From NCBI GenBank assembly GCA_963556495.2, contig OY747713.1:50076724-50140723 (forward strand): a DNA stretch of 64,000 bases, given 5' to 3'. The DNA is from Valencia hispanica (taxonomy: Eukaryota; Chordata; Actinopteri; Cyprinodontiformes; Valenciidae). Position numbers and translations under genes: made by a program. Below, piece after piece: positions 43,734-53,718 of the stretch. Each line of letters opens with the position of its first letter. Positions within the stretch are counted from its first letter, which is position 1. The notes below the pieces were generated by a model. It saw only the letters and a program-made list of their open reading frames with translations, was not told where the DNA came from and searched no databases.

Positions 43734-44435
43734 CTAGGTGATGGAGCCAATCAAAGGAGCCCAGAGAGATTGATCAGATATGAAGGCAGAGGCCGTCTCA
43801 AGACCAATGTGGTCCAACAAGAGATCTCGATTCTGATTAATATTAAGAGCCTTTTTATTTTTCCAATTCAGGACGATAGTTTTCTTTGTGATACATAAGG
43901 CAATGTGAACCATTAGAACTGACTTTGTGTCCATGGTGACATCATTTGAATTTCCTAGCAAGCAAACTGAGGGAGAAGGTGGAATGTTACATTTCAGACA
44001 CTTTGGTAAGTCCTCACATATCTGGCACCAAAATTTCTTAACAGATGGACAGAACCAAAGCGCATGAATATAAGTATCCGGTACATTGCTTGTGCACTGT
44101 AAGCAAGTATTAGATGACATAAAACCCATCCTGAACATCCGTTGACCTGTATAGTGTACTCTATGAAGGATTTTGTATTGTATTAATTGCAAATGAGGAT
44201 TTTTTGTTATTTTAAAGGTTCTTAAACATATCTGAGACCAGACATTTTGGTCAAAGCTGGCTGATAAATCCACCTCCCATTTTGAAATAGGGATGGCTAT
44301 TGATTCATCTAATGTAGATAAAGTTTTGTATATTTTAGACAGCAATTTGGATTTGAGCTAATAAATGGTAGGTCTGAAATTGTTATCTTATTGTATAGTG
44401 TCTGTTCTACGTCTATCCAGGACTCATCTAGGTAG
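43734..44435 (-). pseudogene. L1 ORF2 C-terminal region
   Basis: 203-codon frame from 44345, with earlier codons back to 44435 in a second phase (LDESWIDVEQTLYNKITISD). It contains LIQYKILHRVHYTGQRMFRMG and a Cys/His motif NTCLQCTSN...YIHALWFCPSVKKFW. That CX2C...HX4C-type module ends L1/Tx1-clade ORF2 proteins. It ends LIGSIT at 43734. The frame joins the RT segment at 63038-63382 once ERV-C is removed; a phase break near 44346 shows decay. Confidence 0.85.
44432..44435. other. Target-site duplication of ERV-C copy 2 (left)
   Basis: GTAG, repeated at 63034-63037. Removing 44436-63037 rejoins the L1 ORF2 reading through ...SRWLKHSYLDESWID. Confidence 0.92.
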
Positions 44436-44858
44436 TGTTGGAATGGTGTTTTCACTCTAATTTAAAGCCCATCTTAAAGGAACAGACACACATTTAATTT
44501 TATGACCACTGGGCTGTCTCGGGCTCTTATTTCACCTTCCAGCGTGCTCGTTCATTTCTGTAAAAAGGAGCAATAAGAACAACAAACAATTATATATATT
44601 TAACAGCGACACGTCGTATGCTGGACTCAGTTCTATTTACTGAGCCCAGATCTACGTCAGCATAGACTTTTTATTGAAAGAGTTGCAGGAAATCCCTCCC
44701 ACATAGATCTTCGTTCATAGAATAATGGTCAAAGCTTCCTCACAGAAGGAACATACGATGTACTAGATTCTTCTTGATTGTTCACTGTTTCTAAGTGTTT
44801 CCACATGCACTACAAAATTAAACCCTCATACAACATTTACAGAATTTGTATCTCTTCA
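44436..44858 (-). repeat. ERV-C copy 2, 3' LTR
   Basis: 423 bp, TG...CA. Matches 3859-4281 and 62625-63033. Minus-strand AATAAA lies in the 'ctttttattgaaag' block (about 44668-44681). The polypurine tract AAAAGAGGGAGA follows at 44859-44870. Confidence 0.9.
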
Positions 44859-45146
44859 TCTCCCTCTTTTGATCTCTTATAATAATAAGAGATCACCATA
44901 CATAAGGAAAACGTCAGGCATCACACTTATAGAATCATATAAATTCTTGAGTACTTCTTCTCTGGAACTTTTCGGATCAGCAGTCAAGTCATCTTGTTCT
45001 GGCCGGGAATTGTGGTTGTCCGGCTTGCTCTTCTATGACCTAAGGTGAGAGGTTACCAGCACATCACCTATATGCAGCTAAAGTGTATCTTTTCAGTAGC
45101 CTTGAGTTTGAAAACTCTCAGGACTCTGCACGCAGACCAGAGGATC
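44859..45146 (-). pseudogene. env: ERV-C copy 2, env 3' end
   Basis: Internal sequence next to the LTR, aligned with 4282-4560 of copy 1. No surviving frame. The ERV-A insertion point follows 'cagaccagaggatc'; copy 1 has the uninterrupted 'cagaccagaggatcgttc' at about 4552-4569. Confidence 0.6.
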
Positions 45147-45585
45147 TGATGTGGCAGAAAGTATATTAATTATGTTAAAGGTTAAGTCTCTTTGTTAACT
45201 GAGATATGCATTGTTAGGTTGAACCAACATGTGAGAGCTCAAGGATACTTTCTGTGTCTTGGGTCACCAATATTGTTAGATGTCTGCATGCTGACTGAAG
45301 GACGTCGGAACCACTCCATTATCTGCACTCTGACCCAGAGCGTCTGAGTAGTGTCTTACTAACGAGGTTAAAAGTTATCCTATCTTACTGAAGACATACA
45401 CCTGTCAATGAAGGAGGAGTCTTAGTTTTGTTCATTTCTATATAGTAAGATGTTAGGATGGGGGTGCAGGTCAGTTACTGCCATGCTGTATGTGCTGAAC
45501 TCCTTGTTGATCAACAAGCCGAATTAAAGCTCTTGAACTAAGAAGGAATCCTTTCTCATCCTTGTTAAATAATATTTCCATAATA
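45147..45585 (+). repeat. ERV-A (+) 5' LTR
   Basis: 439 bp, starting TGATGTGGCAG and ending TTCCATAATA. TATATA at 45439-45444 and ATTAAA at 45523-45528 are the likely TATA box and polyadenylation signal, about 80 nt apart. Three mismatches to the 3' LTR were seen (g/t near 45215, c/g near 45329, a/g near 45422). Confidence 0.92.
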
Positions 45586-45588
45586 TTT

Positions 45589-45606
45589 TGGCGCCTACGT
45601 GGATCC
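45589..45606 (+). other. ERV-A primer-binding site, tRNA uncertain
   Basis: TGGCGCCTACGTGGATCC starts three bases after the LTR. It opens like a tRNA-Lys site (TGGCGCC) and shares ACGTGG with the tRNA-Lys(CTT) complement after one gap, but is imperfect. Position supports the PBS role; tRNA identity is unresolved. Confidence 0.55.
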
Positions 45607-46125
45607 CAGCGAGCGGAAGGACTGACAAGAGGAGACCAAGCTGTAAAAGGCCAACCTGAGGGGACCAGCTTCTCAGCCTCCGGACCTCCGCAGTTTTTTT
45701 TGGAGAGGGAGGACTTGGACCCTCTGGCCAGACTGACCGCCGCCTGGGACCCAAGAACCCATGCTAGAGGGCAAAATCCGGTGAGATTGATTCCTTCATA
45801 AAAATCAGTTGCACTCTCAGGTGGTAAAATATTTGCTAGCGTTGTCGTGTTTATTTACTTACACGCGGTTGATTGATTGATTAATTAATATAATATATAT
45901 ACTGATATATAATTGTATGGTTAATTATTTCATCAGAGTTAAAGAAAGTATCGGGTTTTGCTCCGGGTTTTTACCAGGGAGCAAAAAGTAGTTGGAAATA
46001 GTTAATTAATTAAAGTGATTGATTATTTTCCAACAAGTGTTTTTTTACGCTTTTGTTTCACTAAGGAAACTAGAAAGCGATAAAGAAGAGACGTCTTTTT
46101 TATTAGCTGAACGTTCAGCCAGACA
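45607..46125 (+). other. ERV-A (+) leader
   Basis: About 520 bp between primer site and the gag ATG, with an AT-rich middle (45870-46030, 'attaattaatataatatat'). Packaging signal and splice donor are presumably here; 'gcaaaatccggtgagattg' at about 45772-45790 holds a GGTGAG that fits a donor. Confidence 0.6.
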
Positions 46126-47720
46126 ATGGGGTCTGTTTCTAGTAAGATTTTACCACCAGACAGTTCAATTTGTCGACAGATGAAACAAAAATATGGATCC
46201 GAATGTTTGGAAACTGTAAATTTCTGGATACAGGAATGGGGATTTCCTCCAGGGGGAAGTTTAAGTGTGAGAGAATTGGAGAAAATTAAGGAGAAAATTA
46301 ATGAGCAGAAGGAACGGTTTGTAAACGGTACCTTCCTCTGCTCCGGAAACATTGAACTGTATAAGTTACACGAACGATGCTGTCAGATTTGGTTAAAAGA
46401 GGCAATACGCAGAGAACGCAAGTCTTGTGTGTCACATATGGGAGGGGGGAGAGATCTGAGCGGTGATGTTGCGGGCAGAAAAGATAACGGTTCACTTAGA
46501 GCTGCCATGTCTCCACGGAAAATTAAGACAGTTAAAAATGATGTGATGCAAATGCAACAACAGACAGAATTACGGGCATCTTGTCCACCTTACAAGGACA
46601 GTGGCTTTTCACCTTCCTCCCCATATGCTCCTGTTTACAGGGACATGCAAGCATTGGCCATGTCGAAACCCGATCTGGACCTGGATTCCGCCCCTCCGCG
46701 GAGTCATCGGAGGATAAGGCCAGATGAGGCCGAGCAAGAGGCAGCCTACCCTCCGTGGAGTTATCCAAGGATGAGACCAGAGGAAGCCGACCAAGGCGCA
46801 GCCTATCCCCCGCCACAAGAGGAGTGGCTCAAAGATGAGGGACAGCCCGGACAACAAATTGCAACTCAGCCAGACTGCGGGACCTCACACCAGAGGCTCG
46901 CTCAACCTCCCACCCCTCCATCAAAAGGCACACGGTCCAATGTGAAAAAGAAGGAGGCCGAACGGAAGCAGGAAGCATCTGCAGATTCCGCCTCCATGCA
47001 AGCATTACCGGAGATGCAAGATGAAGGTACCGAGCATGTCATGTCTGCTCCAATGGTCGAAGTGGGGGGCCCGGATGGCCCTATGCTTGTTTTCAGAGGG
47101 TGGTCGGACAAAGATATTGAGGAGGCGATGACTCAGCTCCCCAACGTGACGGGAAATGGGGTGCAGTTTGCCAAGGAGCTAGAGGATTTCTGCAGAGCCT
47201 ACCGTCCAACCGGCTCCGAAATCAGCAAAACCCAGATGAGCTGGTCGAAGACTTCCTTCACCGCATTCAGCAGGCATTTGAGAAGTACAGCGGTGTGACC
47301 AGACCGGAGCAGACCAAAGGCCCAGTATGGGAACAGCTGCTGGGAGATTGCATACTCGCTGGACTCCGCCCAGATCTGCTGACTGAGGTGACTGAACGGT
47401 ATGTGGGCATTTCTCAGGGCATCACCTTGGAAGATCTGCGTCGCCACGCGTTACACGCAGAGGAGGTGGTGAGGAAAAGAACATCACAGTTAAAAGCAAA
47501 GAATGAGACTGAACTGCATAAAGCTGCTGTTACCATGTATGCTGCAATGACAAGCAAAGACAAGGGCAAGCGTCACGTTCGAGGCAGGGGGAGAGGACAA
47601 CCACAGCGCCGCAGAGACGATGAGGGGCGCTGCTACAACTGTCACAGTTTTGGACATTGGAGAGACGAATGTCCACTTCCTCCTCGAGCTCCACGCAGAG
47701 GCAGAGAGCATGCCGATTGA
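46126..47720 (+). pseudogene. gag: ERV-A (+) gag, frame-broken by a 211-bp capsid deletion
   Basis: The matrix frame 46126-47298 starts MGSVSSKILPPD (myristoylatable Gly2), then proline-rich p12-like sequence (ASCPPYKDSGFSP, two near-repeats RMRPEEA/RIRPDEA) and the capsid N-terminus (MLVFRGWSDKDIEEAMTQLP). At about 47223 it lacks 211 bp that the minus copy has (21913-22123), which throws the rest out of phase. The major homology region (NPDELVEDFLHRI) is read in the other phase from about 47233. Frame 47295-47720 then carries the capsid end and a single CX2CX4HX4C knuckle (CYNCHSFGHWRDEC), basic flanks (RGRGRGQPQRRR) and stop TGA at 47718. Gag from this copy would be truncated in capsid. Confidence 0.9.
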
Positions 47721-47735
47721 CTGGAGGGGCGGACT
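47718..47735 (+). promoter_or_regulatory. Predicted UGA readthrough site at the gag-pol boundary
   Basis: The gag stop TGA is followed by CTGGAGGGGCGG with no change of frame, and the same frame then stays open into protease. UGA followed by C is a permissive context. Gammaretroviruses make Gag-Pol by suppressing the gag stop in the same arrangement. The TGA and the following 12 bases are identical in the minus copy. Confidence 0.65.
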
Positions 47736-50700
47736 TCCAGTCGGGGAAAAGAGGGAGGATTCTCCGATGCACAAAAACAGGGAAGTGAAAACTCAAGTCT
47801 TACACACACAAACTGCAATGAAGAAAATGCTTTGTGCACTAACCCACACACACTGCTCACAGATGCTATAACTCATTTAGAAAGACAACAATCAGCACCA
47901 ATGGGTACATACGCCCAATTTACATCTGATGCTTACAAAGTTATGCCGATGTTAACTCTGAATGTCTCAGAGACAGCTGTTGACTTTATGGTAGATTCCG
48001 GGGCCACGCACAGCATCATAAAACATATTGCATTAAAAACAATGCCGAAGATGAGCGGTAACCATGTTTTTTCTCTGTCTGCATCGGGCCAGGTGGTGAG
48101 AGAGCTGTTTTCCAGTCCTCTTCGCTGCCACTTGGAAGAAGGGCCTGCGTTCAAACACAGTTTTCTAGTTTCTCGACAATGTCCAGTAAACTTGTTAGGA
48201 AGAGATTTGATGTGCAAACTTAATATTTCTCTCATCTCCTCATCAGAAGGCGTCCAAATTGTACCTGTTCGAGAGACCGCAGTCCTGACGGCAGTTAAGT
48301 ACAGCCCTCACGACCTGAAGTATGCATATCAATGGAAACTGCCAGCAGGTACCCTCTCAAAATCCCTCCTCAAATCTGCAAAGGATTTGGTGAGTCCTTT
48401 ATCAGTTTTTATGAAAGAGGAAAATTTGCATTGCACATCACACGTTTCTACAGGTTCAGATGATGACTATGAGAAAGCATGGTTCCGTGAGTCAGCAGAA
48501 AAACTGTCTGTGACTTCGATGGTCTGGGACACACACTCAGCAGCGCTGGCTGTGTGCCTCACACCTGAGCAAAAAACATTGTACAGATCTTATGAGTATG
48601 CTCCGCACATTTCGCTCTCAAAGCCGGCTGGTGGAGAGTGGAAAGATTTGGGATCATTAATACACAGAGCTCAGTGTGTAACAGATTGGATCCAAACACA
48701 GAATGACGCCTCAATCCTTTATTCTAAATCAGCTCATATTTTTAAGTGCCCATTTACGTGCACCGTGCACGCCACCAGAACAGTCCACTTAATTGAGGAC
48801 TCAGATGAGAGATTGATTCAGTCTTTCCTCCATGAGGAAGCTGCAGCAAACCAGTCAGAAATGCCCATCCCCCTTCAACAGGTTCCATCAGATCTTTGGG
48901 CAAAAAATTCATATGATGTGGGGTTAATTAAGGGATGTGCACCTGTGAAAATAACTCCAAAATCTTCCTTCCGTCCAGTGCAGCGTCAATATCCATTGAA
49001 ACCAGAAGCTGTCTGTGGGATCACACCAGTGTTTAAATCCTTGTTAAAATCAGGGGTTGTTGTTAAATGTGCGGAATCTCCGGTTTGCAGTCCACTTTTC
49101 CCGGTCCGGAAAGTCAGAGAAACAGGGGAAGAGTGGCGATTCGTGTTAGACTTGACCCGGGTCAATTGTTGTGTCACGGCCAGAGCACCGATTTCGCCAA
49201 ACCCTTATACCATCTTATCTCAGATCCCAGTGTCAGCATCTCATTTTTCCGTTGTGGACCTCAGTAATGCTTTTTTCAGTGTTCCTGTTGATTCGGACAG
49301 TCAATTTTGGTTTTCTTTTGAGTTTAAAGGTCGACTGTATACCTTCACCCGACTGTGCCAGGGATTCTGTGAATCACCCATGATCTTTAACATGGCACTG
49401 AAAGAAAGCTTGGAGACATTGTCACTCTCTCCAGGTACGGTGTTAGTACAGTACGTGGATGATTTGTTGTTGTGTTCTGAATCAAAACAGCAGTGTGAGG
49501 ATGACACTGTTGTTCTGTTGAAACATTTGCATGCTTTTGGACACAAAGCGAGCTTGTCAAAGCTGCAATTTGTGAAAGAGGAGGTTACCTTCCTAGGTCA
49601 TGTCATTTCAAAGGAGTCAAAATCTTCATCCACAAAAAGGGTTAAAGCAGTCCAGCAGATTCCTAAACCCACCACAAAAAAACAAATGTTGTCATTTTTG
49701 GGCTCTAGTTCCTATTGCAGGAACTTCATTCCAAACTATTCTCTGCTGGAGGCACCGTTGTCTGCATTGATTCATGGAAAAGGTATGGCGGCCTCTGACG
49801 CCATCTGTTGGAGTCCTGATGCATTGCGGGCATTTGAGGACATGAAGTGTGCATTACAGAACCCTCCTGCACTAGCCTTGCCAGATGTTAAAAAACCATT
49901 TATTCAAATGGTGGATGAGAAAAAGGATTGCATGGTTTCTGTTCTTCTTCAGGATCACGGAGGCAAAAAACGGCCTGTGGGCTATTTCTCAGCAAAACTT
50001 GACCCTGTCGCAGCGGGTCTTCCAGGCTGTCTTCGAGCTATTGCAGCTGCAGAAAAGGCAGTCCTGGCGTCGAGAGACATTGTCATGTACTCACCTTTGA
50101 CGGTATTAGTACCACACTCAGTTTCAGTCATACTGTTGGAACAGAAAACTTCACACCTGTCAGCTGCTAGATGGTTACGGTATACGACAGTTTTACTGGA
50201 GTTACCAAACATAACAGTGAAGAGGTGTAATGTTCTTAATGCTGCCAGCTTGCTTCCCACAGAGGATGACGGTGAGCCTCATGACTGCCAGGCAGTATTA
50301 GACCTGACATGTACACCAAAACCTGACCTGACTGACACACCCCTTCAAAATCCTGACATGGTTCTGTATGTTGATGGATCAGCATCCAGAGATGTTACAG
50401 GGAAAAATCGTGTGGGGTATGCTGTGTGTTCTGACCATTCTGTTCTTTCTGCAGGTCCGCTGCCATCACATTACTCAGCTCAAACTGCTGAGTTGACCGC
50501 GTTGACAGAGGCATGTGTGCTTGCTGAAAACAAGGCTTTTAACATCTACTGCGACAGTAGGTATGCGTTTGGGGTCGTGCACGACTATGGAGCTTTGTGG
50601 AAACACAGAACATTTCTCAAATCAGACGGTAAGCCCATTTTGAATTCATCTCAGATTGCTGCTCTCCTGGATGCAATTTTATTGCCATCTAGAATAGCAG

Positions 50701-51995
50701 TAATAAAGTGTGAAGCTCACTCCTCCTCCCGAGACCCTATTTCTTTAGGAAACAAGAGAGCGGACGCAGCCGCAAAGGCTGCAGCCCAGCAGGCCCTGAA
50801 CACTGCCTGTGTAGCCATGGAGCAGCGGGGGGCCGACCCGGATCTGGGAGATCTGACTGCTGTTCAGAGCTTCACGACCACCTCTGAGGCATCCGCCTGG
50901 AAGAAGGCAGGGTGTATTAAATTAAAGGGGGTGTGGTATTCCACCGATCACAAGCCATGTCTTCCAAAACATTTCTTTCCATTTTTTGCTAAACTGAGCC
51001 ATGGGTTGGATCATGTGTCAAAAGGTGGAATGTTTGACCTGATTGCTACACACTGGTTCACAAAGGGATTCACCTCTTTTGCAGAAAAGTTTTGTCGCTC
51101 ATGCATGGTGTGTGCTGCAAATAATCCAGGGCGGCCGGTGACCACTCATCCGGCAGCCCATCCCCCCCCTGACAGACCGTTTCAGCATTTGATGATGGAT
51201 TTCATACAGCTGACTCCTGCTGAAGGTAAAAAATATTGCCTCATAATAGTCGACATGTTCTCAAAATGGACAGAGGCTTTTGCAGAAAAAAACGCAAACA
51301 GTGGAGCTGTGTTCAAGGCATTGTTAACCGAGGTGGTCCCTCGATTCGGGATCCCCGAGAAGATCAGCAGTGATAACGGTCCACACTTTGTGAACAAAGT
51401 CATCTCAGAGGTGGGTGAATTTTTAGGGATCAACATTAGCACTCACTGTGCTTACCACCCACAGTCCGGGGGAGGAGTCGAGAGGGAAAATGGGTCCATC
51501 AAATTGAAATTGACAAAATGTTGTGAAGAAACAGGTCTTGCCTGGCCTAAAGCGCTGCCAATTGTTTTGATATATATGAGAATGAGAAAACGTGCGAAAA
51601 ATAACCTGAGCCCTTTTGAGATCCTGTTTGCCAGGCCGCCTGCGATGGGACTGAACGCTCCGACTAAACCTTTTTTCTCCACAGGCCTGTGTGACGACGC
51701 AATGATTTCTTACTGTCAAAACCTCTCTAAGACACTTTCACAGGTCCACCAGACGGTGAAGGACGCGCTTCCCAAGGCAGCAGCAGGACCACTACATCCC
51801 ATCCGACCAGGAGACTGGGTTCTCATCAAAGAATTCAGGCGTAAACACTGGAAGTCTAAACGCTGGCAAGGACCATTCCAAGTTCTGCTAGTAACCTACA
51901 CGGCTGTGAAGGTTGCGGAAAGGGCTACTTGGGTGCATGCCAGCCACTGTAAGAAACTAACTACCACAAATCTGGACAAACCCACTGTTGCTTGA
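47721..51995 (+). CDS. pol: ERV-A pol polyprotein (protease, RT, RNase H, integrase), open frame
   Basis: In frame with gag after UGA; 1,425 codons to 51995, or 1,387 from the TTG at 47832. Numbering from 47832: protease D55 in VDSGATHS and VNLLGRDLM near 120; RT with WRFVLDLTRVN, SVVDLSNAFFSVPV, LCQGFCESP and YVDD at 541-544; RNase H YVDGSAS (D848), AELTALTEA, YCDSRYA (D908), GNKRADAAAKA; integrase zinc domain ending CRSCMVC, catalytic D1123, D1181 and E1217 (spacing 57 and 35), C-terminal GDWVLIKEF...WQGPFQVLL. All catalytic residues are present and no stop interrupts. No ATG-initiated pol is expected; expression would be as Gag-Pol. The env ATG is 117 nt downstream of the stop, so the genes do not overlap. 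Confidence 0.92.
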   Translation: MEGRTSSRGKEGGFSDAQKQGSENSSLTHTNCNEENALCTNPHTLLTDAITHLERQQSAPMGTYAQFTSDAYKVMPMLTLNVSETAVDFMVDSGATHSIIKHIALKTMPKMSGNHVFSLSASGQVVRELFSSPLRCHLEEGPAFKHSFLVSRQCPVNLLGRDLMCKLNISLISSSEGVQIVPVRETAVLTAVKYSPHDLKYAYQWKLPAGTLSKSLLKSAKDLVSPLSVFMKEENLHCTSHVSTGSDDDYEKAWFRESAEKLSVTSMVWDTHSAALAVCLTPEQKTLYRSYEYAPHISLSKPAGGEWKDLGSLIHRAQCVTDWIQTQNDASILYSKSAHIFKCPFTCTVHATRTVHLIEDSDERLIQSFLHEEAAANQSEMPIPLQQVPSDLWAKNSYDVGLIKGCAPVKITPKSSFRPVQRQYPLKPEAVCGITPVFKSLLKSGVVVKCAESPVCSPLFPVRKVRETGEEWRFVLDLTRVNCCVTARAPISPNPYTILSQIPVSASHFSVVDLSNAFFSVPVDSDSQFWFSFEFKGRLYTFTRLCQGFCESPMIFNMALKESLETLSLSPGTVLVQYVDDLLLCSESKQQCEDDTVVLLKHLHAFGHKASLSKLQFVKEEVTFLGHVISKESKSSSTKRVKAVQQIPKPTTKKQMLSFLGSSSYCRNFIPNYSLLEAPLSALIHGKGMAASDAICWSPDALRAFEDMKCALQNPPALALPDVKKPFIQMVDEKKDCMVSVLLQDHGGKKRPVGYFSAKLDPVAAGLPGCLRAIAAAEKAVLASRDIVMYSPLTVLVPHSVSVILLEQKTSHLSAARWLRYTTVLLELPNITVKRCNVLNAASLLPTEDDGEPHDCQAVLDLTCTPKPDLTDTPLQNPDMVLYVDGSASRDVTGKNRVGYAVCSDHSVLSAGPLPSHYSAQTAELTALTEACVLAENKAFNIYCDSRYAFGVVHDYGALWKHRTFLKSDGKPILNSSQIAALLDAILLPSRIAVIKCEAHSSSRDPISLGNKRADAAAKAAAQQALNTACVAMEQRGADPDLGDLTAVQSFTTTSEASAWKKAGCIKLKGVWYSTDHKPCLPKHFFPFFAKLSHGLDHVSKGGMFDLIATHWFTKGFTSFAEKFCRSCMVCAANNPGRPVTTHPAAHPPPDRPFQHLMMDFIQLTPAEGKKYCLIIVDMFSKWTEAFAEKNANSGAVFKALLTEVVPRFGIPEKISSDNGPHFVNKVISEVGEFLGINISTHCAYHPQSGGGVERENGSIKLKLTKCCEETGLAWPKALPIVLIYMRMRKRAKNNLSPFEILFARPPAMGLNAPTKPFFSTGLCDDAMISYCQNLSKTLSQVHQTVKDALPKAAAGPLHPIRPGDWVLIKEFRRKHWKSKRWQGPFQVLLVTYTAVKVAERATWVHASHCKKLTTTNLDKPTVA

Positions 51996-52111
51996 GTGGA
52001 GAACAAAAGACGGTGGGTTAGAAACAATCCAATCACTTTGAAGAAGGAAGGAGATAAGAAAATAGAAGAGGAGAAAAATCAACGTTACTCTGGGGCTCTA
52101 GAGTTGCAAAA

Positions 52112-53718
52112 ATGATGATTTTAAAGCTGTTTGTGTTCTGTGTTTTTGTAGGGGGCGCTTTCTGGACTCTGTGGGGAAAACAGGCGGACACCTCAGCCAC
52201 GGCTCAGCCACAGTCCATCACAACTAATATCCTCCGTCAAGGATGGGTACAAAAGAATCTGTGGTACCAGTTCGCAAACTACTCTGCCAGAACAGTGACC
52301 AGTAAGTCATGTGTTGTTTGCATGGGAACTGCTATTCCTCAGTTTTATGTACAAATTCCATTTGAAGAGCACCTAGATGAATGTGTGAGTTTCTGTGAGA
52401 CACCAGGCAGCAAAGTATCACAACAGGGGTCCATGGAGCTTCCCAGAGTTAATTTCTCACTTGAGGGTAGGAATTGTAGCGTGTGTTCCTCACACTGTAT
52501 TTTTGCCGTGACAGCAGGCCTAAATAGAGGCTGGGCAAAACCATGCGGCCTGGCTAAACCAATAGAAGCTCCAGAAATAATCCAGCTTCTAAAGCCAGCA
52601 CCAGGCGCAGCTTATGTGTGTTTTAATGTTACCAGGGCAGGACCACAGGTAAAGATGGGTCAGTTTCAAGGGAAATGCTCTAAAGTGTTTCACCTTAATG
52701 ATAAGGGAGATTTTTTTCTGAGTGTTGGAAATCCAACAAGCTTCAGGATGATAGTACCTCAGATTATTGGACCTGTTTGACTAACCTAAACCTGCGTAAG
52801 TGGATAATGGAGCAGGAACAGCCAGCTCCTGATGTTTTTTGGGTGTGTGGGGATGGACAGTTAAGATCTAAACTCCCCACAGGATGGTCAGGGATGTGTG
52901 CTCATGTAATGATGGTTCTGGATGTTTCTATTGCAATTGATCCTTTTGAGAAACAGGGGACTCCCCGACATCAGGTGACCAGGAGAGCGCCACCTGTACC
53001 GGGGAGCTTTGATAACCACGTTTACATCGATGCTATAGGTGTGCCACGTGGAGTTCCAGGTGAATTTAAGGCAAGAAATCAGGTTCTGGCAGGATTAGAA
53101 TCAATTTTCTTGTGGCCTACTATTAATAAAAATGTTGACTGGATTAACTACCTGTTTTACAATCAGCAGAGATTTATCAATTACTCACACGATGCTCTTA
53201 GTGGTTTAGCTGAACAGTTACACGCCACTTCGCTCGTCTCATGGCAGAATAGGATAGCTCTCGATATGATTCTCGCAGAGCGCGGAGGGGTGTGTTCCCT
53301 CTTTCAAGAAAGATGTTGCACGTACATACCTAACAACACAGCCTCTGATGGTTCGGTGACTAAGGCTTTAGAAGACTTGAGGGTCTTAAAGGAGGGAATG
53401 GCTGACCATTCAGGGGTAGATACCACTTTAGAGGGTTGGTTAGATTCTTTTATGGGACGATGGAAGAATGTAGTAGTCTCTGTTGTGGGAGCTCTTGTTT
53501 CTGCAGTAACAGTTTTGATCTTATGCGGATGCTGCATCATTCCTTGCATCCGGGGACTGATAACTAGAGTGATTGAAAGGGCAGTTACACATCAGATGCT
53601 CACAGGGTCCGTGGCTGATCTGCAAGGTGTCCGGTGGCCTAAAGCGGAGTCCAGAATGTGAGAAGGGGATGGAGAGGAATTTGACATGGAGCAGGAAGAA
53701 CTGGAGTTTTATGAGTAA
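52112..53718 (+). pseudogene. env: ERV-A (+) env, frame-broken
   Basis: SU frame 52112-52780: signal peptide LKLFVFCVFVGGAFWTLWG, CXXC (C-V-V-C, residues 67-70) and a Cys-rich domain. A T7 run at about 52711-52717, one T shorter than in the minus copy, shifts the frame. The TM-containing frame 52777-53661 holds FWVCGDGQLRSKLP (SU end), a basic RR near 52982 (weak cleavage site), the WQNRIALDMILAERGG helix, CX6CC with Cys at 53293 and CC at 53314-53319, a transmembrane segment (about 53465-53545) and CGCCIIPCI. A TGA at 53659 removes the last ~17 codons of tail found in the minus copy. Gamma-type covalently linked Env architecture; this copy would yield only truncated SU. Confidence 0.9.

Larger units (their letters stand above)
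41856..44435 (-). mobile_element. L1/Tx1-type LINE: ORF2 C-terminus and GC-rich 3' UTR
   Basis: Minus-strand L1. 43734-44435 is ORF2 C-terminal coding; 41856-43733 is 3' UTR, strongly GC-rich between about 42440 and 43733. It is interrupted on the left by L2-b (ends 41855) and on the right by ERV-C copy 2, beyond which ORF2 resumes at 63038. Many long frames in 41838-43741 on both strands lack any family signature and are attributed to base composition. Confidence 0.85.

Noticed and set aside
41838..43741. Many plus and minus frames up to 175 codons
   Set aside because: Same L1 3' UTR in opposite orientation; composition-driven absence of stops.
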